NCBI GenBank assembly: GCA_020796225.1
Contig: CM036754.1
Coordinates: 67,324,000-67,387,999 of the forward strand
From: Arion vulgaris
Lineage: Eukaryota; Mollusca; Gastropoda; Stylommatophora; Arionidae
Direction of reading: 5' to 3'
DNA: 64,000 bases
Shown: one piece after another, positions 52,555-63,955 of the stretch
Numbering within the stretch: the stretch's first letter is position 1
Layout of the letters: each line of letters starts with the position of its first letter
Notes under the pieces: model-generated
Databases searched by the model: none
The model's input: the letters and a program-made list of their open reading frames with translations, nothing else
Told to the model about the DNA's origin: nothing
Made by a program: the position numbers and the translations under genes

Positions 52555-52745
52555 AATATCAAAGAACAGAACATGACATATTAGCGAGACAGATGGCAAA
52601 GGTATACTTTTAATGAGATATAACGAGCAGAGCATGACATATTAGCGAGACAGATGGCAAAGGTCTACTTTTAATGAGATATAACGAGCAGAGCATGACA
52701 AATTAACGAGACAGATGGCACAGGTCTACTTTCAATGAGATATTC
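52555..52745. repeat. 61-bp tandem triplication
   Basis: Three copies of a unit containing AGCGAGACAGATGGCAAAGG and AATGAGATATAACGAGCAGA, just upstream of the first identified CHST15-like exon. Confidence 0.9.
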
Positions 52746-53084
52746 ATTTGATAAAATAACAAATATTGCGGGTACAGTGCCTCCATCTTTTATGCAAATT
52801 AGTTGTATTTATATCTGCACTGGGTGTGATCTCTGCTAACCTATTTTATTCTAAACGTCAACCGACCAGATGTAGCATCTTGAAACTATATATCATCTAG
52901 TTGTGTAATGGCTAATCATCATTTTCTTCAGCCTATTTGTCTCGGAAGATAATAAGTGTTGTGTCAAGTAGTGTGTTCTGCTCCGAGTCACATCGTCTTC
53001 TTGTTGAGGCGTAAGTGTGGTCCATTCGAGGAGTCCGATGCGATGACTTTCTTTTGCCGAAAATTTTCTTTCTTTGCAAGGATG
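52746..53084. other. Upstream of the CHST15-like exon 1, nothing recognised
   Basis: Unique sequence; could hold a 5' non-coding exon or promoter, but I find no convincing signal. Confidence 0.3.
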
Positions 53085-53285
53085 AGAAGCAGGGCAAATC
53101 GAGGATATGCGATTTCTATAGGATTCTGTTCTCGTTTCTTTCCTCTCTTTGTCTTTGATATGCCCGATGAACGTTTCTTTCCTTCTCTTTTGTCTCGATA
53201 TGCAATACGTTGTTCGATATTTCTTTCCTTCTCTTTGGTTTTCTCTGATATGCGATGGTTCATTTTTCTTTCCTTCTCTTTTTGA
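53085..53285. repeat. Degenerate 40-50-bp tandem repeat
   Basis: Four to five loose copies of TTTCTTTCCTTCTCTTTTTG plus a GATATGCGAT motif. Frames on both strands across it are low-complexity by-products. Confidence 0.7.
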
Positions 53286-53399
53286 GCTATGTCTCACTGG
53301 CGCTCTCCATGATTAAATGTCCCTGGCCAACCGTTTTCAGTTATCTTTCTCTATGCTGCGTCAAGTTAGATCACACTTGCAGGTGGTAAGGAAGCATAT

Positions 53400-54115
53400 C
53401 AATGAACGAACATGCTGTCGAGTAGGTCATGTTATTGCGAGTTGGCCATATAAAATGTCCTTTGGGATCCTACAGCCTCTCATGTGACACACGTGTCCCA
53501 GCCATCGCAGACTCACCATGCAACAGTTGTACACGCTTGGAATGCCGACACTGTCCATGGCTTCCATATTGGAGATCTGGTCTTGCCATCGGATGTTGTA
53601 TATTAGCCTGAGACGTTGCATGTGGAAGGTGTTGAGGTGATATTCTAGTCTGGCATATGTGGTCCACGTCTCACTACCATATAGCAGAGGGCTGATAACA
53701 GGGGCCTTATATTCTTGTGTCTTGGTGGTTAGTGTGAGCATACACGCTTTGAACATAGCAGTGGATGCCTTAACAATGCGGTTGATAATTTCATCATCAT
53801 CATAGAGGGAGTGATTGCTGCAGATGGCAGAGCCGAGGTATGCAAAGGAGGTGTTGACTACTTCGGGCTTTTGATTTCCAATGTTAACAGATTAAACTAA
53901 GCTGATATCTCGATACAATATATTTGCTTTATTTAGGCTGATGGCCAGGCTGAATTCGTTGAATGCTGCAAGCAAATATGTCCATGAGATATTGAAGTCC
54001 TTTCTCTGTGTGTGATATTAATGCTGTATCGTTGACAAACAGAGGTTCCCTGATGGTACACTTTGGATTTTAGCTGAACAGTTGTGTTCATCTGCTCTTG
54101 TGTGCAGAAATATTT
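53400..54115 (-). mobile_element. LINE ORF2 fragment, decayed
   Basis: Minus-strand frame: APVISPLLYGSETWTTYARL, then FHMQRLRLIYNIRWQDQISN and LRWLGHVCHMRGCRIPKDIL. Upstream (53760-54100) further decayed pieces on the minus strand. This is a different LINE subfamily from the others here. Confidence 0.75.
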
Positions 54116-54139
54116 CTACTGCAATGACTAATAAGGTAT

Positions 54140-54632
54140 AATATGATCAAGACGATTCTCATGTCTATTGTTCTAAGTGTCTACTACCGTCTACAGTAAT
54201 AAATATGATCAAGACGACTCATGTCTATTGTTCTAATTGTCTACTACCGTCTACAGTAATAAATATGATCAAGACGACTCATGTCTATTGTTCTAATTGT
54301 CTACTACCGTCTACAGTAATAAATATGATCAAGACGACTCATGTCTATTGTTCTAATTGTCTACTACATTCTACAGTAATAAATATGATCAAGACGACTC
54401 TCATGTCTATTGTTCTAAGTGTCTACTACCTTCTACAGTAATAAATATGATCAAGACGACTCTCATGTCTATTGTTCTAAGTGTCTACTACCGTCTACAG
54501 TAATAAATATGATCAAGACGACTCTCATGCCTATTGTTCTAAGTGTCTTCTACCGTCTACAGAAATAAATATGATCAAGACGACTCCCATGCTTATTGTT
54601 CTAAGTGTCTACTACAGTCTACAGTAATAAAA
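54140..54632. repeat. 60-bp tandem array, copy 1
   Basis: About eight copies of a 60-bp unit containing ATAAATATGATCAAGACGAC and TGTCTACTACCGTCTACAGT. The same array recurs, shorter, at 55775-56065. Confidence 0.95.
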
Positions 54633-54639
54633 AGTAAGT

Positions 54640-55260
54640 AAAGAAACCATTTAGTATCATGAGCTATATTGAGGTATACAGTGTTAGACCCATACTTTTT
54701 GTTGTCATTGAAAATAAGCAGACGATGGGAGATTTGGTCAACATCACGCCTGCCCCATTTATTTTCCAGTACTTTTAAGGTATCCAGTTGAGGCTTCGTC
54801 GACCTGAGAGGCGTATTACGTTCCAATTGAGGCTGAGTCGACCTGAGAAGCGTATTACGTTCCAATTGAGACTGTGTCGACCTGAGAGGTGTATTACGTT
54901 CCAATTGAGGCTTCGTCGACCTGAGAGGCGTATTACGTTCCAATTGAGGCTGTGTCGACCTGAGAGGTGTATTACGTTCCAATTGAGGCTTCGTCGACCT
55001 GAGAGGCGTATTACGTTCCAATTGAGGCTGTGTCGACCTGAGAGGTGTATTACGTTCCAATTGAGGCTGTGTCGACCTGAGAGGCGTATTACGTTCCAAT
55101 TGAGGCTGTGTCGACATGAGAAGTGTATTACGTTCCAATTGAGACTGGGACCTGAGAAGCGCTACAGTTAGAATTAAATTACACTCCCACTGTGGAATTG
55201 AGTCCAGACCACACGTCTTAGAAGCGAGGACACTAACCACTGCGCGATTGTGTATAAATA
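54640..55260 (-). mobile_element. tRNA-derived SINE, family E, with internal amplification
   Basis: Minus-strand SINE. The tRNA-like head at the right end reads TCGCGCAGTGGTTAGTGTCC and GGACTCAATTCC. The left end carries CAGTGTTAGACCCATACTTT. In between a 39-bp segment is present about nine times, where other copies (30820, 42555) have one. Confidence 0.75.
54785..55150. repeat. 39-bp tandem array inside a SINE, copy 1
   Basis: About nine copies of a 39-bp unit containing TTCCAATTGAGGCTGTGTCG and ACCTGAGAGGCGTATTACG. 39 is a multiple of 3, so both strands show long frames; these are by-products. Confidence 0.95.
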
Positions 55261-55329
55261 TTATTTCAGCCAGAACAGACCTAGATCTTCATGTAGTACA
55301 TCATCTACAACAACAACAAAAAAATAACT

Positions 55330-55774
55330 CCGTCTGAAATACACTCAATCTCTAACCAGTTCTACCGCCTCCTCCATCGTTCTTTAAGGTTTCCTTACTT
55401 CCCTGTTTTTATAGGTTGTCGTGGTCATTCCTAGCCATATCTTCCAGGAATCATTCTTCCTCTTCAGATTTCACCCTTAGGGAGGCATAGGTTCGCAACT
55501 ACGGTTTTTCAAGCCTTCTTATTAATGGTCATCTTTTCAAGATGTCTCCACTCTCTCACCATTTTCTTGAATTCCGTTTTCAAATCCCGCCTCCATGTGT
55601 TCCTGAGTTTTCCCTTACCTCTATTACCCTGGGGTTCCATCGGAGGGCGTCTCTCGTGATACTGTAGATAGGTCACCTCAGTGTGTGTCGTATCCATCGT
55701 CACCTTCTGCCCTTTATCTCTTGTTCCACCTGCCGTTGTCCCACTCTATTCCACAGTTCATTGTTTGTGATCCT
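55330..55774 (-). mobile_element. LINE C-terminal fragment, cut by the duplication junction
   Basis: Minus-strand frame: HTEVTYLQYHERRPPMEPQG, NRGKGKLRNTWRRDLKTEFK, KMVREWRHLEKMT. This is the ORF2 C-terminus. It stops abruptly at the duplication junction. Confidence 0.8.
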
Positions 55775-56065
55775 CATGTCTATTGTTCTAATTGTCTACT
55801 ACCGTCTACAGTAATAAATATGATCAAGACGACTCATGTCTATTGTTCTAATTGTCTACTACATTCTACAGTAATAAATATGATCAAGACGACTCTCATG
55901 TCTATTGTTCTAAGTGTCTACTACCGTCTACAGTAATAAATATGATCAAGACGACTCCATGCCTATTGTTCTAAGTGTCTACTACCGTCTACAGTAATAA
56001 ATATGATCAAGACGACTCCCATGCTTATTGTTCTAAGTGTCTACTACAGTCTACAGTAATAAAAG
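55775..56065. repeat. 60-bp tandem array, copy 2
   Basis: About five copies of the same 60-bp unit as at 54140-54632. Confidence 0.95.
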
Positions 56066-56074
56066 TAATAAGAA

Positions 56075-56830
56075 CCATTTAGTATCATGAGCTATATTGA
56101 GGAAATACAGTGTTAGACCCATACTTTTTGTTGTCATGTAAAATAAGCAGACGATAAGAGATTGGTCAACATCACGCCTGCCCATTTATTTTCCAGTACT
56201 TTATAAGGATCCAGTTGAGGTTGTCGACCTGAGAGGCTATTACGTTCCAAATTAGCTAGACCTGATGCTATTGCAATGTTCAACTTCGAGACTGAAAGCC
56301 GACTGAGAGGAGTTTTATTACGTTTAATTAGAGACTGTGTCGACCCGCTGAAGTGTATTAGGTTCCAATTGAGGCTGGTCGACCTGAGAGCGTATTACGT
56401 TCCAATTGAGGCTGTGTCGACCTGAGAAGCGTATTACGTTCCAATTGAGACTGTGTCGACCTGAGAGGTGTATTACGTTCCAATTGAGGCTTCGTCGACC
56501 TGATAGGCGTATTACGTTCCAATTGAGGCTGTGTCGACCTGAGAGGTGTATTACGTTCCAATTGAGACTGTGTCGACCTGAGAGGTGTATTACGTTCCAA
56601 TTGGGTGTGTCGACCTGAGAGGCGTATTACGTTCCAATTGAGGCTGTGTCGACCTGAGAGGCGTATTACGTTCCAATTGAGGCTGTGTCGACATGAGAAG
56701 TGTATTACGTTCCAATTGAGACTGGGACCTGAGAAGCGCTACAGTTAGAATTAAATTACACTCCCACTGTGGAATTGAGTCCAGACCACACGTCTTAGAA
56801 GCGAGGACACTAACCACTGCGCGATTGTGT
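56075..56830 (-). mobile_element. tRNA-derived SINE, family E, duplicate with larger amplification
   Basis: Duplicate of 54640-55260. Bases 56210-56345 are irregular, with many small indels relative to the unit. The tRNA-like head at the right end is the same as in the first copy. Confidence 0.75.
56212..56728. repeat. 39-bp tandem array inside a SINE, copy 2
   Basis: About 12-13 units of the same 39-bp repeat, the first three or four badly degraded. Confidence 0.92.
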
Positions 56831-56904
56831 ATAAATATTATTTCAGCCAGAACAGACCTAGATCTTCATGTAGTACATCATCTACAACAACAACAAAAAA
56901 ATAA

Positions 56905-57440
56905 CTCCGTCTGAAATACACTCAATCTCTAACCAGTTCTACCGCCTCCTCCATCGTTCTTTAAGGTTTCCTTACTTCCCTGTTTTTATAGGTTGTCGTG
57001 GTCATTCCTAGCCATATCTTCCAGGAATCATTCTTCCTCTTCAGATTTCACCCTTAGGGAGGCATAGGTCTCGCAACTATGGTTTTTCAAGCCTTCTTAT
57101 TAATGGTCATCTTTTCAAGATGTCTCCACTCTCTCACCATTTTCTTGAATTCCATTTTCAAATCCCGCCTCCATGTGTTCCTGAGTTTTCCCTTACCTCT
57201 ATTACCCTGGGGTTCCATCGGAGGGCGTCTCTCGTGATACTGTAGATAGGTCACCTCAGTGTGTGTCGTATCCATCGTCACCTTCTGCCCTTTATCTCTT
57301 GTTCCACCTGCCGTTGTCCCATTCTATTCCACAGTTCATTGTTTGTGATCCTGTCATACCATCGTAGATGGAGCAGCCTGCGCAGGAATTATTTGATGAA
57401 TGTCTGCAACATTTTAGTGTTCGCCTTAATGTTTCTCCCT
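56905..57440 (-). mobile_element. LINE C-terminal fragment, longer duplicate
   Basis: Nearly identical to 55330-55774 and extending further upstream in LINE sense: a decayed LRWYDRITNNELWNRMGQ-like frame lies at 57300-57400. Confidence 0.8.
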
Positions 57441-57839
57441 GTCTCCGATTCTAACTGAAGGACAGACTTGACGTTTGAGTTAAACTGAAGGACTGATTAA
57501 AATTTGAGTTAAATATCATCATGAACCATTGCATTCATTTTCTTCTCCTTCTCCATTTCTCTCCCTGCTCTCCCGCTCTTTCTCTCTCCCGCGCGCTCTC
57601 TCTCTCTCTAAATTATTGTGATGTTTACTATGACAAAAATAGTTCAGTTTCCGAAACATGCTATAGTTTATAAGACAATCGTCCTCGATGTTCAGATCTG
57701 TTTGAATGTCTATGTTTTCTTTATTTGCCCAGGCGACTCTGATAATTTTTCTATTGTACTTTCATATGGTTGGATTTTTCTTCTGTAACGTTTGTGTAGT
57801 AATCTTAATATTAAATTGTATTCTCTCTATCTATATTAT
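57441..57839. other. Intergenic, nothing recognised
   Basis: Contains a short CTCTCTCT tract at 57570-57610. No gene. Confidence 0.3.
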
Positions 57840-58090
57840 CTGTGTGTCCTGTTTGACCATCAAGCTTTCACAAGAGATTTCCGTTGTTGCCGTTCTGCCG
57901 CCCTTCTACCAATTGTTTTCCCTGTCATGCCACAATCTTTCAACTCTCTCTCCGAAGTTCTTCTTCATGTTTTCTTTGGGCGTGCAATTTATCGTTTCTC
58001 AACCGTTGTCCATGGAGGTATCCTAGCTAATGCCCCTACTGACATACATGCACAACCCACCTCCATCTTCGACATTTCATGACGGTATTC
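57840..58090 (-). mobile_element. LINE C-terminal fragment, decayed
   Basis: With frameshifts the minus strand reads HEMSKMEVGCACMSVGALAR, then ARPKKTWRRTSERELKDCG and GRRAERQQRKSL. RPKxTWRRTxERELKxxG is the conserved LINE ORF2 tail. Plus-strand frames here are shadows. Confidence 0.65.
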
Positions 58091-58420
58091 AATGATGCAC
58101 AAATTGTTCGCATAAAACGTTCATTTGTTTTCTATCGTATTTGACCAGAAATATTTCCCCCCGGATTCTTCATAAACATTTATTTTGTAATGTCTTCAAC
58201 TTGTGAAGTCCATTGTATGACAATACTATTTGCCATTCACATTGTTCGTGAAATGAAATGGTTGTGGTACATTTGTCGTAAGATGACATACTTTTAAAAG
58301 GCGACATACTTTTGATATGTACATTTGTCGTAAGTTGACATACTTTTAATATGAGGAATTGCAGACGGACAAGATATCTGGAAGATATACGAGATAGAAT
58401 ACTACTTCGACATGTGCATG
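58091..58420. other. Intergenic, small duplicate only
   Basis: ACATTTGTCGTAAGATGACA TACTTTTAA occurs twice near 58270-58350. Otherwise unique. Confidence 0.4.
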
Positions 58421-58424
58421 TATG

Positions 58425-58530
58425 CAAAGGCGTGTGGATGTATGCAAAGGCATTGGGTGTATGCAAATGCGTGTGGATGTATGCAAAAGCATGTGGGTGT
58501 ATGCAAAGGCATGTGGGTGTATGCAAAAGC
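58425..58530. repeat. 20-bp tandem array
   Basis: About five copies of GTGTATGCAAAGGCATGTGG with substitutions, directly followed by a different array. Confidence 0.9.
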
Positions 58531-58830
58531 CGGTAAATGATATAGAGTACATGAAAACTTTAACCTTTGACACAGCCCAATAATGAGGTAAAATACATGA
58601 AAACTATAACCTTTGACACAGCCCAATAATGAGGTAGAGTACATGAAAACTATAACCTTTGACACAGCCCAATAATGAGGTAAAATACATGAAAACTATA
58701 ACCTTTGACACAGCCCAATAATGAGGTAAAATACATGAAAACTATAACCTTTGACACAGCCCAATAATGAGGTAGAGTACATGAAAACTATAACCTTTGA
58801 CACAGCCCAATAATGAGATAGATTCTAGAA
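58530..58830. repeat. 46-bp tandem array
   Basis: About six copies of a 46-bp unit containing ATACATGAAAACTATAACCT and CACAGCCCAATAATGAGGTA. Very little divergence. Confidence 0.95.
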
Positions 58831-59370
58831 TACAAAAGAGCTATTTACCAGACGGTAACGATGAAAATATCAAGTAACATGAGCCTAACTACAACTAAAT
58901 CTAACAAAAGTCTTTTATCAAATAATACAAGATAGAATAAGACAAACTAGGAAACAACTGTCGCATTTTGATGCAAATATTGACTGAAGTTGGTTGTGCT
59001 CTGAAGAAAACACACACACAGACACGCAGACACACACAAATCCCTCTACGTTATATCCTGATCTTTGCCATACGATCTTGCAACATCTGTGAGTGAGGCT
59101 AATCGATAATCTAAGATAATAGATATAAGTACAAGAATTATTGAATGTGAGTAATAAATAACTAGGCAACTAACGTGTTATAGAATCAGTGACTCTCAAA
59201 CTAGTCAGAAATAATGTTTACACAATTAAGATTTGGAGATATAGAAACATATAAATTCGTAAATTATACATGTATAGATTTGTAGAGTTACACTTATTTT
59301 CGTTCTGGGGCATATGGGTGTCGTTGTCAATGAGAGAGCAGACAGGCTGGCTGGCTTTGTCACCATGGCC
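58831..59370. other. Intergenic, nothing recognised
   Basis: AT-rich, with a short CACACACA tract near 59010-59040. Confidence 0.3.
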
Positions 59371-59375
59371 AGCCA

Positions 59376-59645
59376 ATGGATAGAGCTGATATATTGAATG
59401 CCCTCATAGAGTATGACCGCAAAGAAGATTTTCATTTTAACCAATCCCCGTCAAATACTAGATTGCAGGAGTTGGGTTTGAAGATTGGAGTAGCAAGAAA
59501 AGAACATCATAACAGGTATATGAGTAGGCTCATCAATCAAAATCGAACTGGTACGGTTAGTCGCTGGACGCTGTTGGAGATATTGCGAAGGAGATCGGAG
59601 CACCTATGGACATGTCCGGAGTGCAATGAAGATATTCCAAACTGA
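59376..59645 (+). mobile_element. Short coding-like repeat, family R, open frame
   Basis: Plus-strand 89-codon frame: [74 protein letters not shown]. Nearly the same as the minus-strand frame at 31690-31990. CPxCN is a possible half of a zinc-binding site. I take it as a retroelement 3' coding end because it is dispersed. Confidence 0.65.
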
Positions 59646-59699
59646 AACTGAGATGTATAGATACAATCTCTGGTCCCACGCAAAAACAGTTTGGGAACT

Positions 59700-60848
59700 A
59701 TTACATAAACTATAACCAGTTGCATGGTCAAGATCACAGAGAACAATTTGTGAACCATTACATCAAACTATAACCAGTTACATGGTCAAGATCACAGAGA
59801 ACAATTTGTGAACCATTACATCAAACTATAACCAGTTGCATGGTCGATATCACAGAGAACAGTTTGTGAACCATTACATCAAACTATAACCAGTTGCATG
59901 GTCAACATCACAGAGAACAGTTTGTGAACCATTACATCAAACTATAACCAGTTGCATGGTCAACATCACAGAGAACAGTTTGTGAACCATTACATCAAAC
60001 TATAACCAGTTGCATGGTCAACATCACAGAGAACAGTTTGTGAACCATTACATCAAACTATAACCAGTTGCATGGTCAACATCACAGAGAACAGTTTGAG
60101 AACTATTACATTAAACTGTAACCAGTTGCATGGTCGATAGCACAGAGAACAATTTGTGAACCATTACATCAAACTATAACCAGTTGCATGGTCAAGATCA
60201 CAGAGAACAATTTGTGAACCATTACATCAAACTATAACCAGTTGCATGGTCGATATCACAGAGAACAGTTTGTGAACCATTACATCAAACTATAACCAGT
60301 TACATGGTCAAGATCACAGAGAACAATTTGTGAACCATTACATCAAACTATAACCAGTTGCATGGTCGATATCACAGAGAACAGTTTGTGAACCATTACA
60401 TCAAACTATAACCAGTTGCATGGTCGATATCACAGAGAACAGTTTGAGAACCATTACATCAAACTATAACCAGTTGCATGGTCGATATCACAGAGAACAG
60501 TTTGAGAACCATTACATCAAACTATAACCAGTTGCATGGTTGATATCACAGAGAACAGTTTGAGAACCATTACATCAAACTATAACCAGTTGCATGGTCG
60601 ATATCACAGAGAACAGTTTGAGAACCATTACATCAAACTATAACCAGTTGCATGGTCAACATCACAGAGAACAGTTTGGGAACTATTACATCAAACTATA
60701 ACCAGTTGCATGGTCGATATCACAGAGAACAGTTTGTGAACCATTACATCACACTATAACCAGTTGCATGGTCGATATCACAGAGAACAGTTTGAGAACC
60801 ATTACATCAAACTATAACTAGTTACATGGTCAAGATCACAGAGAACAA
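59700..60848. repeat. 58-bp satellite array
   Basis: About 20 copies of a 58-bp unit containing CATCAAACTATAACCAGTTG and CACAGAGAACAGTTTGTGAA. Variants GGTCGATATC, GGTCAACATC and GGTCAAGATC come in blocks, showing local multi-unit duplications. Confidence 0.96.
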
Positions 60849-60889
60849 AAGTTGATATTGATAAGCCCCGTTTTCTTAAAATTGAATGT

Positions 60890-61060
60890 ATAATGAAAAT
60901 GAAAATCGTGGCATATCCCTTACAGAACTTAGTCACCAACTATTGTAAACGAGTCATCGATTTTCTACGTACAACTTATACGTTCAGTAGTTTGCAGTTG
61001 TTCAGTAGCTTAACAGACGTGTAAGTCAGCACATCCGGTTTCTTGCAAGCATTTTAATAC
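60890..61060 (-). mobile_element. SINE family B body, minus strand
   Basis: ATGAAAATCGTGGCATATCC CTTACAG, AACGAGTCATCGATTTTCTA and CTTATACGTTCAGTAGTTTG match 63690-63790, the reverse of the family B body. Confidence 0.65.
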
Positions 61061-61139
61061 AATAATTTGGAACCCCAAAAAAATTAGTGCAACGATGTTC
61101 ATAAGAAATTCCCAACCAAGAATTTACCAACTTACTAAT

Positions 61140-61700
61140 AGAGAAACGACCAATTTATCATCAGAGAAACGACCAACTTATCAACAGAGAAACGACCAAC
61201 TTATCAACAGAGAAACGACCAACTTACCAACAGAGAAACGACCAAAATATCAACAGAGAAACGACCAACTTACCAACAGAGAAACGACCAACTTACCAAC
61301 AGAGAAAGACAACTTACAAGAGAAACACTTATCAACAGAGAAACGACCAACTTATCAACAGAGAAACGACCAACTTATCAACAGAGAAACGACCAACTTA
61401 CCAACAGAGAAACGACCAACTTACCAACAGAGAAACGACAAACTTATCAACAGAGAAACGACCAACTTATCAACAGAGAAACGACCAACTTATCAACAGA
61501 GAAACGACCAACTTACCAACAGAGAAACGACCAACTTACCAACAGAGAAACGACCAACTTATCAACAGAGAAACGACCAACTTACCAACAGAGAAACGAC
61601 CAACTTACCAACAGAGAAACGACCAAATTATCAACAGAGAAGCGACCAACTTACCAACAGAGAAACGACCAAATTATCCACTGAGAAACGACCAACCAAT
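61140..61700. repeat. 23-bp satellite array
   Basis: About 25 copies of a unit containing CAACAGAGAAACGACCAACT. 23 is not a multiple of 3, yet the plus frame stays open for 208 codons since none of the three phases has a stop; the product is a 23-residue repeat. I do not call it a gene. Confidence 0.95.
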
Positions 61701-62085
61701 CTCTCACATCTAAAGCTGTAATTATCAAGTCTAGCTAACGCAGACTCACAAATTTGTCTAGATTATTCCACAAAACATCCACAATGAAAGAAACAACCAT
61801 CCAGCTGAACTCATCAAACAGGCACAGATATGATCAGGGAAAAACTTTCTCAACAATATTTAAGCTAAGTCTACCATTTTCTATTGATGTTTGCCGTAGT
61901 CGTATCACAACTGTTTTCAACTAACAAAATCAATTCAGATTATAGCTCAAGATCCAAGGTTCACATTAAACTTCAATTGAATTTAGCTCAAGTTAGCAGC
62001 AATCAATATATTAATCTGGATAATCCGTTCATATATACATGTAAATACACACACACATATAAACAAATATATATATATTGTTATG
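61701..62085. other. Intergenic, nothing recognised
   Basis: Unique sequence before the RNase H-bearing LINE remnant. Confidence 0.3.
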
Positions 62086-62089
62086 CAAT

Positions 62090-62935
62090 CGCCCAAAACA
62101 ATGCATATATGCGGGTTAGTCCGGATAAGAGATACCCACTGCGCAAGAACACTAATGATGTTAAGGGCACGAGAATCAAGTGTGGCATGTCGTGGATAGC
62201 CCAGGCTGATAGAACAATTGGCCAGGTGGCCACGGTTGCGACCGTACCAAAAGGGGAAGAATAGATCCCAACAGATGGTAGCATGACCAACTATCTCAAC
62301 GTTATCATTACTCTTGGAAGAGAATGTAGAGATTGGGATAACATAAAGGCTGATCTCGCAGTTAAGCATCTGATAGAAGATAATGCAAGGGATGATGATG
62401 TTGTTGTGCATGCCGATGGGTCAGTTCTTCGTGGCGAGAAATCAGCCCTCCATTGGCTTTCTGGGACTCCATTTACTGGGGTCGTTGTTGCATTTGACTC
62501 TCAGTCGATGCTTCACAAGATTCAAAAGGCAGGTTTCGGTATGAGTGGATGTCGTCTATAGAAGTTTCTTACCTCAAGAGCCTTACGCAGATCTACTGTC
62601 CTGGGCATGCGGGTGTCTGCGGTAATGAGAGAACGGAAGGCTTACATCAACTACATCGATTTTGGGAGTTGAAGATGGATAAAGAGGTGTCTCTTGTGAC
62701 CGCCTTTTGGGACGAAGACACTAAAATAGATGTTGAATCGATCCAGCGATTTAAGAAGTTTGAAGTTACCCGTTATACAAGTAGAACTGGATGCATGAGG
62801 GGCAGAGTGAGGAGTGTATTTAATCAACGAGCCAAGGAAACCATCAGTATGCATACTCTTCATTATATCTGTTGGGGCAGACTGCGCACCAATGTGTCTG
62901 CTCGGAGTGCAATGGCATCAATTTAGTAACCAATA
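62090..62935 (+). mobile_element. LINE remnant with RNase H-like domain
   Basis: Plus-strand pieces in order: DDDVVVHADGSVLRGEKS (62390; compare the RNase H YTDGS motif), FTGVVVAFDSQSMLHKIQKA (62470; compare the DSQSAL motif), and SLTQIYCPGHAGVCGNERTE (62585; compare WxPGHxGxxGNExAD). These are the ordered motifs of the RNase H domain found in some non-LTR retrotransposons (Jockey/I-like). A decayed C-terminal end follows. Frames are broken and internal pieces are missing. Confidence 0.75.
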
Positions 62936-63059
62936 TACCAAAAAGTCCAGGCTGTCTGAGCTGGCAGTAGTACGAGATGTTTGAGTCATCGATAGCCAAG
63001 AAAATCGAATGCTATCTAATCATTGAGATGCTGTTGGGCATGATAGCTGAAACGAGTGC

Positions 63060-63370
63060 TGTCTGAGTCATCGATAGCCAAGTTAGATAAATCAGTGCTA
63101 GCAGTCATCAAGCCGTGTCAGTGCTAGTCTGGAGTCATCAATAGCCAAGTTGATAAATCGAGATGCTAGTCTGGAGTCATCGATAGCCAAGTTGATAAAT
63201 CGAAGTGCTAGTCTGGAGTCATCGATAGCCAAGTTGATAAATCGAGTGCTGTCTGGAGCATCGATAGCCGTTGATAAATCGAGTGCTAGTCTGGAGTCAT
63301 CGATAGCCAAGTTAATAAATCGAAGTGCTAGTCTGGAGTCATCATAGCCAGTTGAAATCGAGAGTGCTAG
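63060..63370. repeat. 41-42-bp satellite array, left part
   Basis: About eight copies containing AGTCATCGATAGCCAAGTTG and ATAAATCGA...GTGCTAGTCTGG, with many one-base gaps. Degenerate units reach back to about 62985. A SINE interrupts it at 63395. Confidence 0.9.
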
Positions 63371-63394
63371 TCTGGTCAGTCATCGATGCAGTCC

Positions 63395-63632
63395 AAGGGT
63401 TGGTTAGATAGTGACTGTCGGTGACTATTTACCCCGACGTTCCGAGTTTGAATCATGCTGTCGACAGTTTGGTTGCAAATTGTTTCGCGTGAACTTTTAC
63501 AAAAGGACGATGGCACCACCGGTTCAGAAAGCAATGGCAAACTACTGAACGTAATAATGCCTAGAAAAATCACAAACAGCGTTAAAAAGCTGGGGGTTGA
63601 TTCGCAAAGTCCTGTAAAGGATAACTTTTTAG
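63395..63632 (+). mobile_element. tRNA-derived SINE, family B, inserted in the array
   Basis: GGGTTGGTTAGATAGTGACT, GAGTTTGAATCATGCTG, CAGAAAGCAATGGCAAACTA, TCGCAAAGTCCTGTAAAGGA: a full copy of the family at 16318-16565. Array sequence resumes right after it. Confidence 0.85.
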
Positions 63633-63682
63633 TCAGGAGTCATCGATAGCCAAGTTGATAAATCGAGGTGATAGTGAACATA
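63633..63682. repeat. 41-42-bp satellite array, right remnant
   Basis: AGGAGTCATCGATAGCCAAG TTGATAAATCGAGGTG continues the array after the SINE. Confidence 0.85.
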
Positions 63683-63689
63683 TGTAAAT

Positions 63690-63955
63690 GAAAATCGTGT
63701 CATATCCTTTACAGGACGTAGTCATCAACCACAGTAAACGAGTCGTTGATTTTCTAGGCACCACTTATACGTTCAGTAGTTTGCCATTGCTTTTTGAGCG
63801 GTGAGGTCTATTTTTACTTTTCGTAAAAATCCCACGGAAACGAATGTGCTTCCAAATTTTTCCACCGCGGAGTTTGATCCAGGAACGCTTGGGTTGTGAT
63901 CGAACTCACTACCGCTTAAGCTACAGGCGCTCACACTGATCAAATACCACGGGAT
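63690..63955 (-). mobile_element. tRNA-derived SINE, family B related, minus strand
   Basis: Minus-strand copy. The head at the right end reads GTAGCTTAAGCGGTAGTGAG then GTTCGATCACAACCC. The body is the reverse complement of family B (GGCAAACTACTGAACGTATA, AGGATATGACACGATTTTCA). Confidence 0.75.

Larger units (their letters stand above)
54197..57352. repeat. 1.58-kb tandem duplication
   Basis: Bases 54197-55774 and 55775-57352 carry the same succession: 60-bp array, family E SINE with 39-bp array, tRNA-like head, LINE tail ending in GTTTGTGATCCT. The junction at 55774/55775 cuts the LINE tail and drops into the middle of a 60-bp array. In the second copy the LINE carries on past 57352 (GTCATACCATCGTAGATGG). 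Confidence 0.85.

Noticed and set aside
57706..58082. Hydrophobic plus-strand frames of about 100 codons
   Set aside because: The antisense of this stretch carries the LINE tail motif RPKKTWRRTSEREL, and the plus frames show no domain.
61095..61721. 208-codon frame rich in NRETTNLPTEKRP
   Set aside because: It is the 23-bp array, which has no stop in any of its three plus phases.
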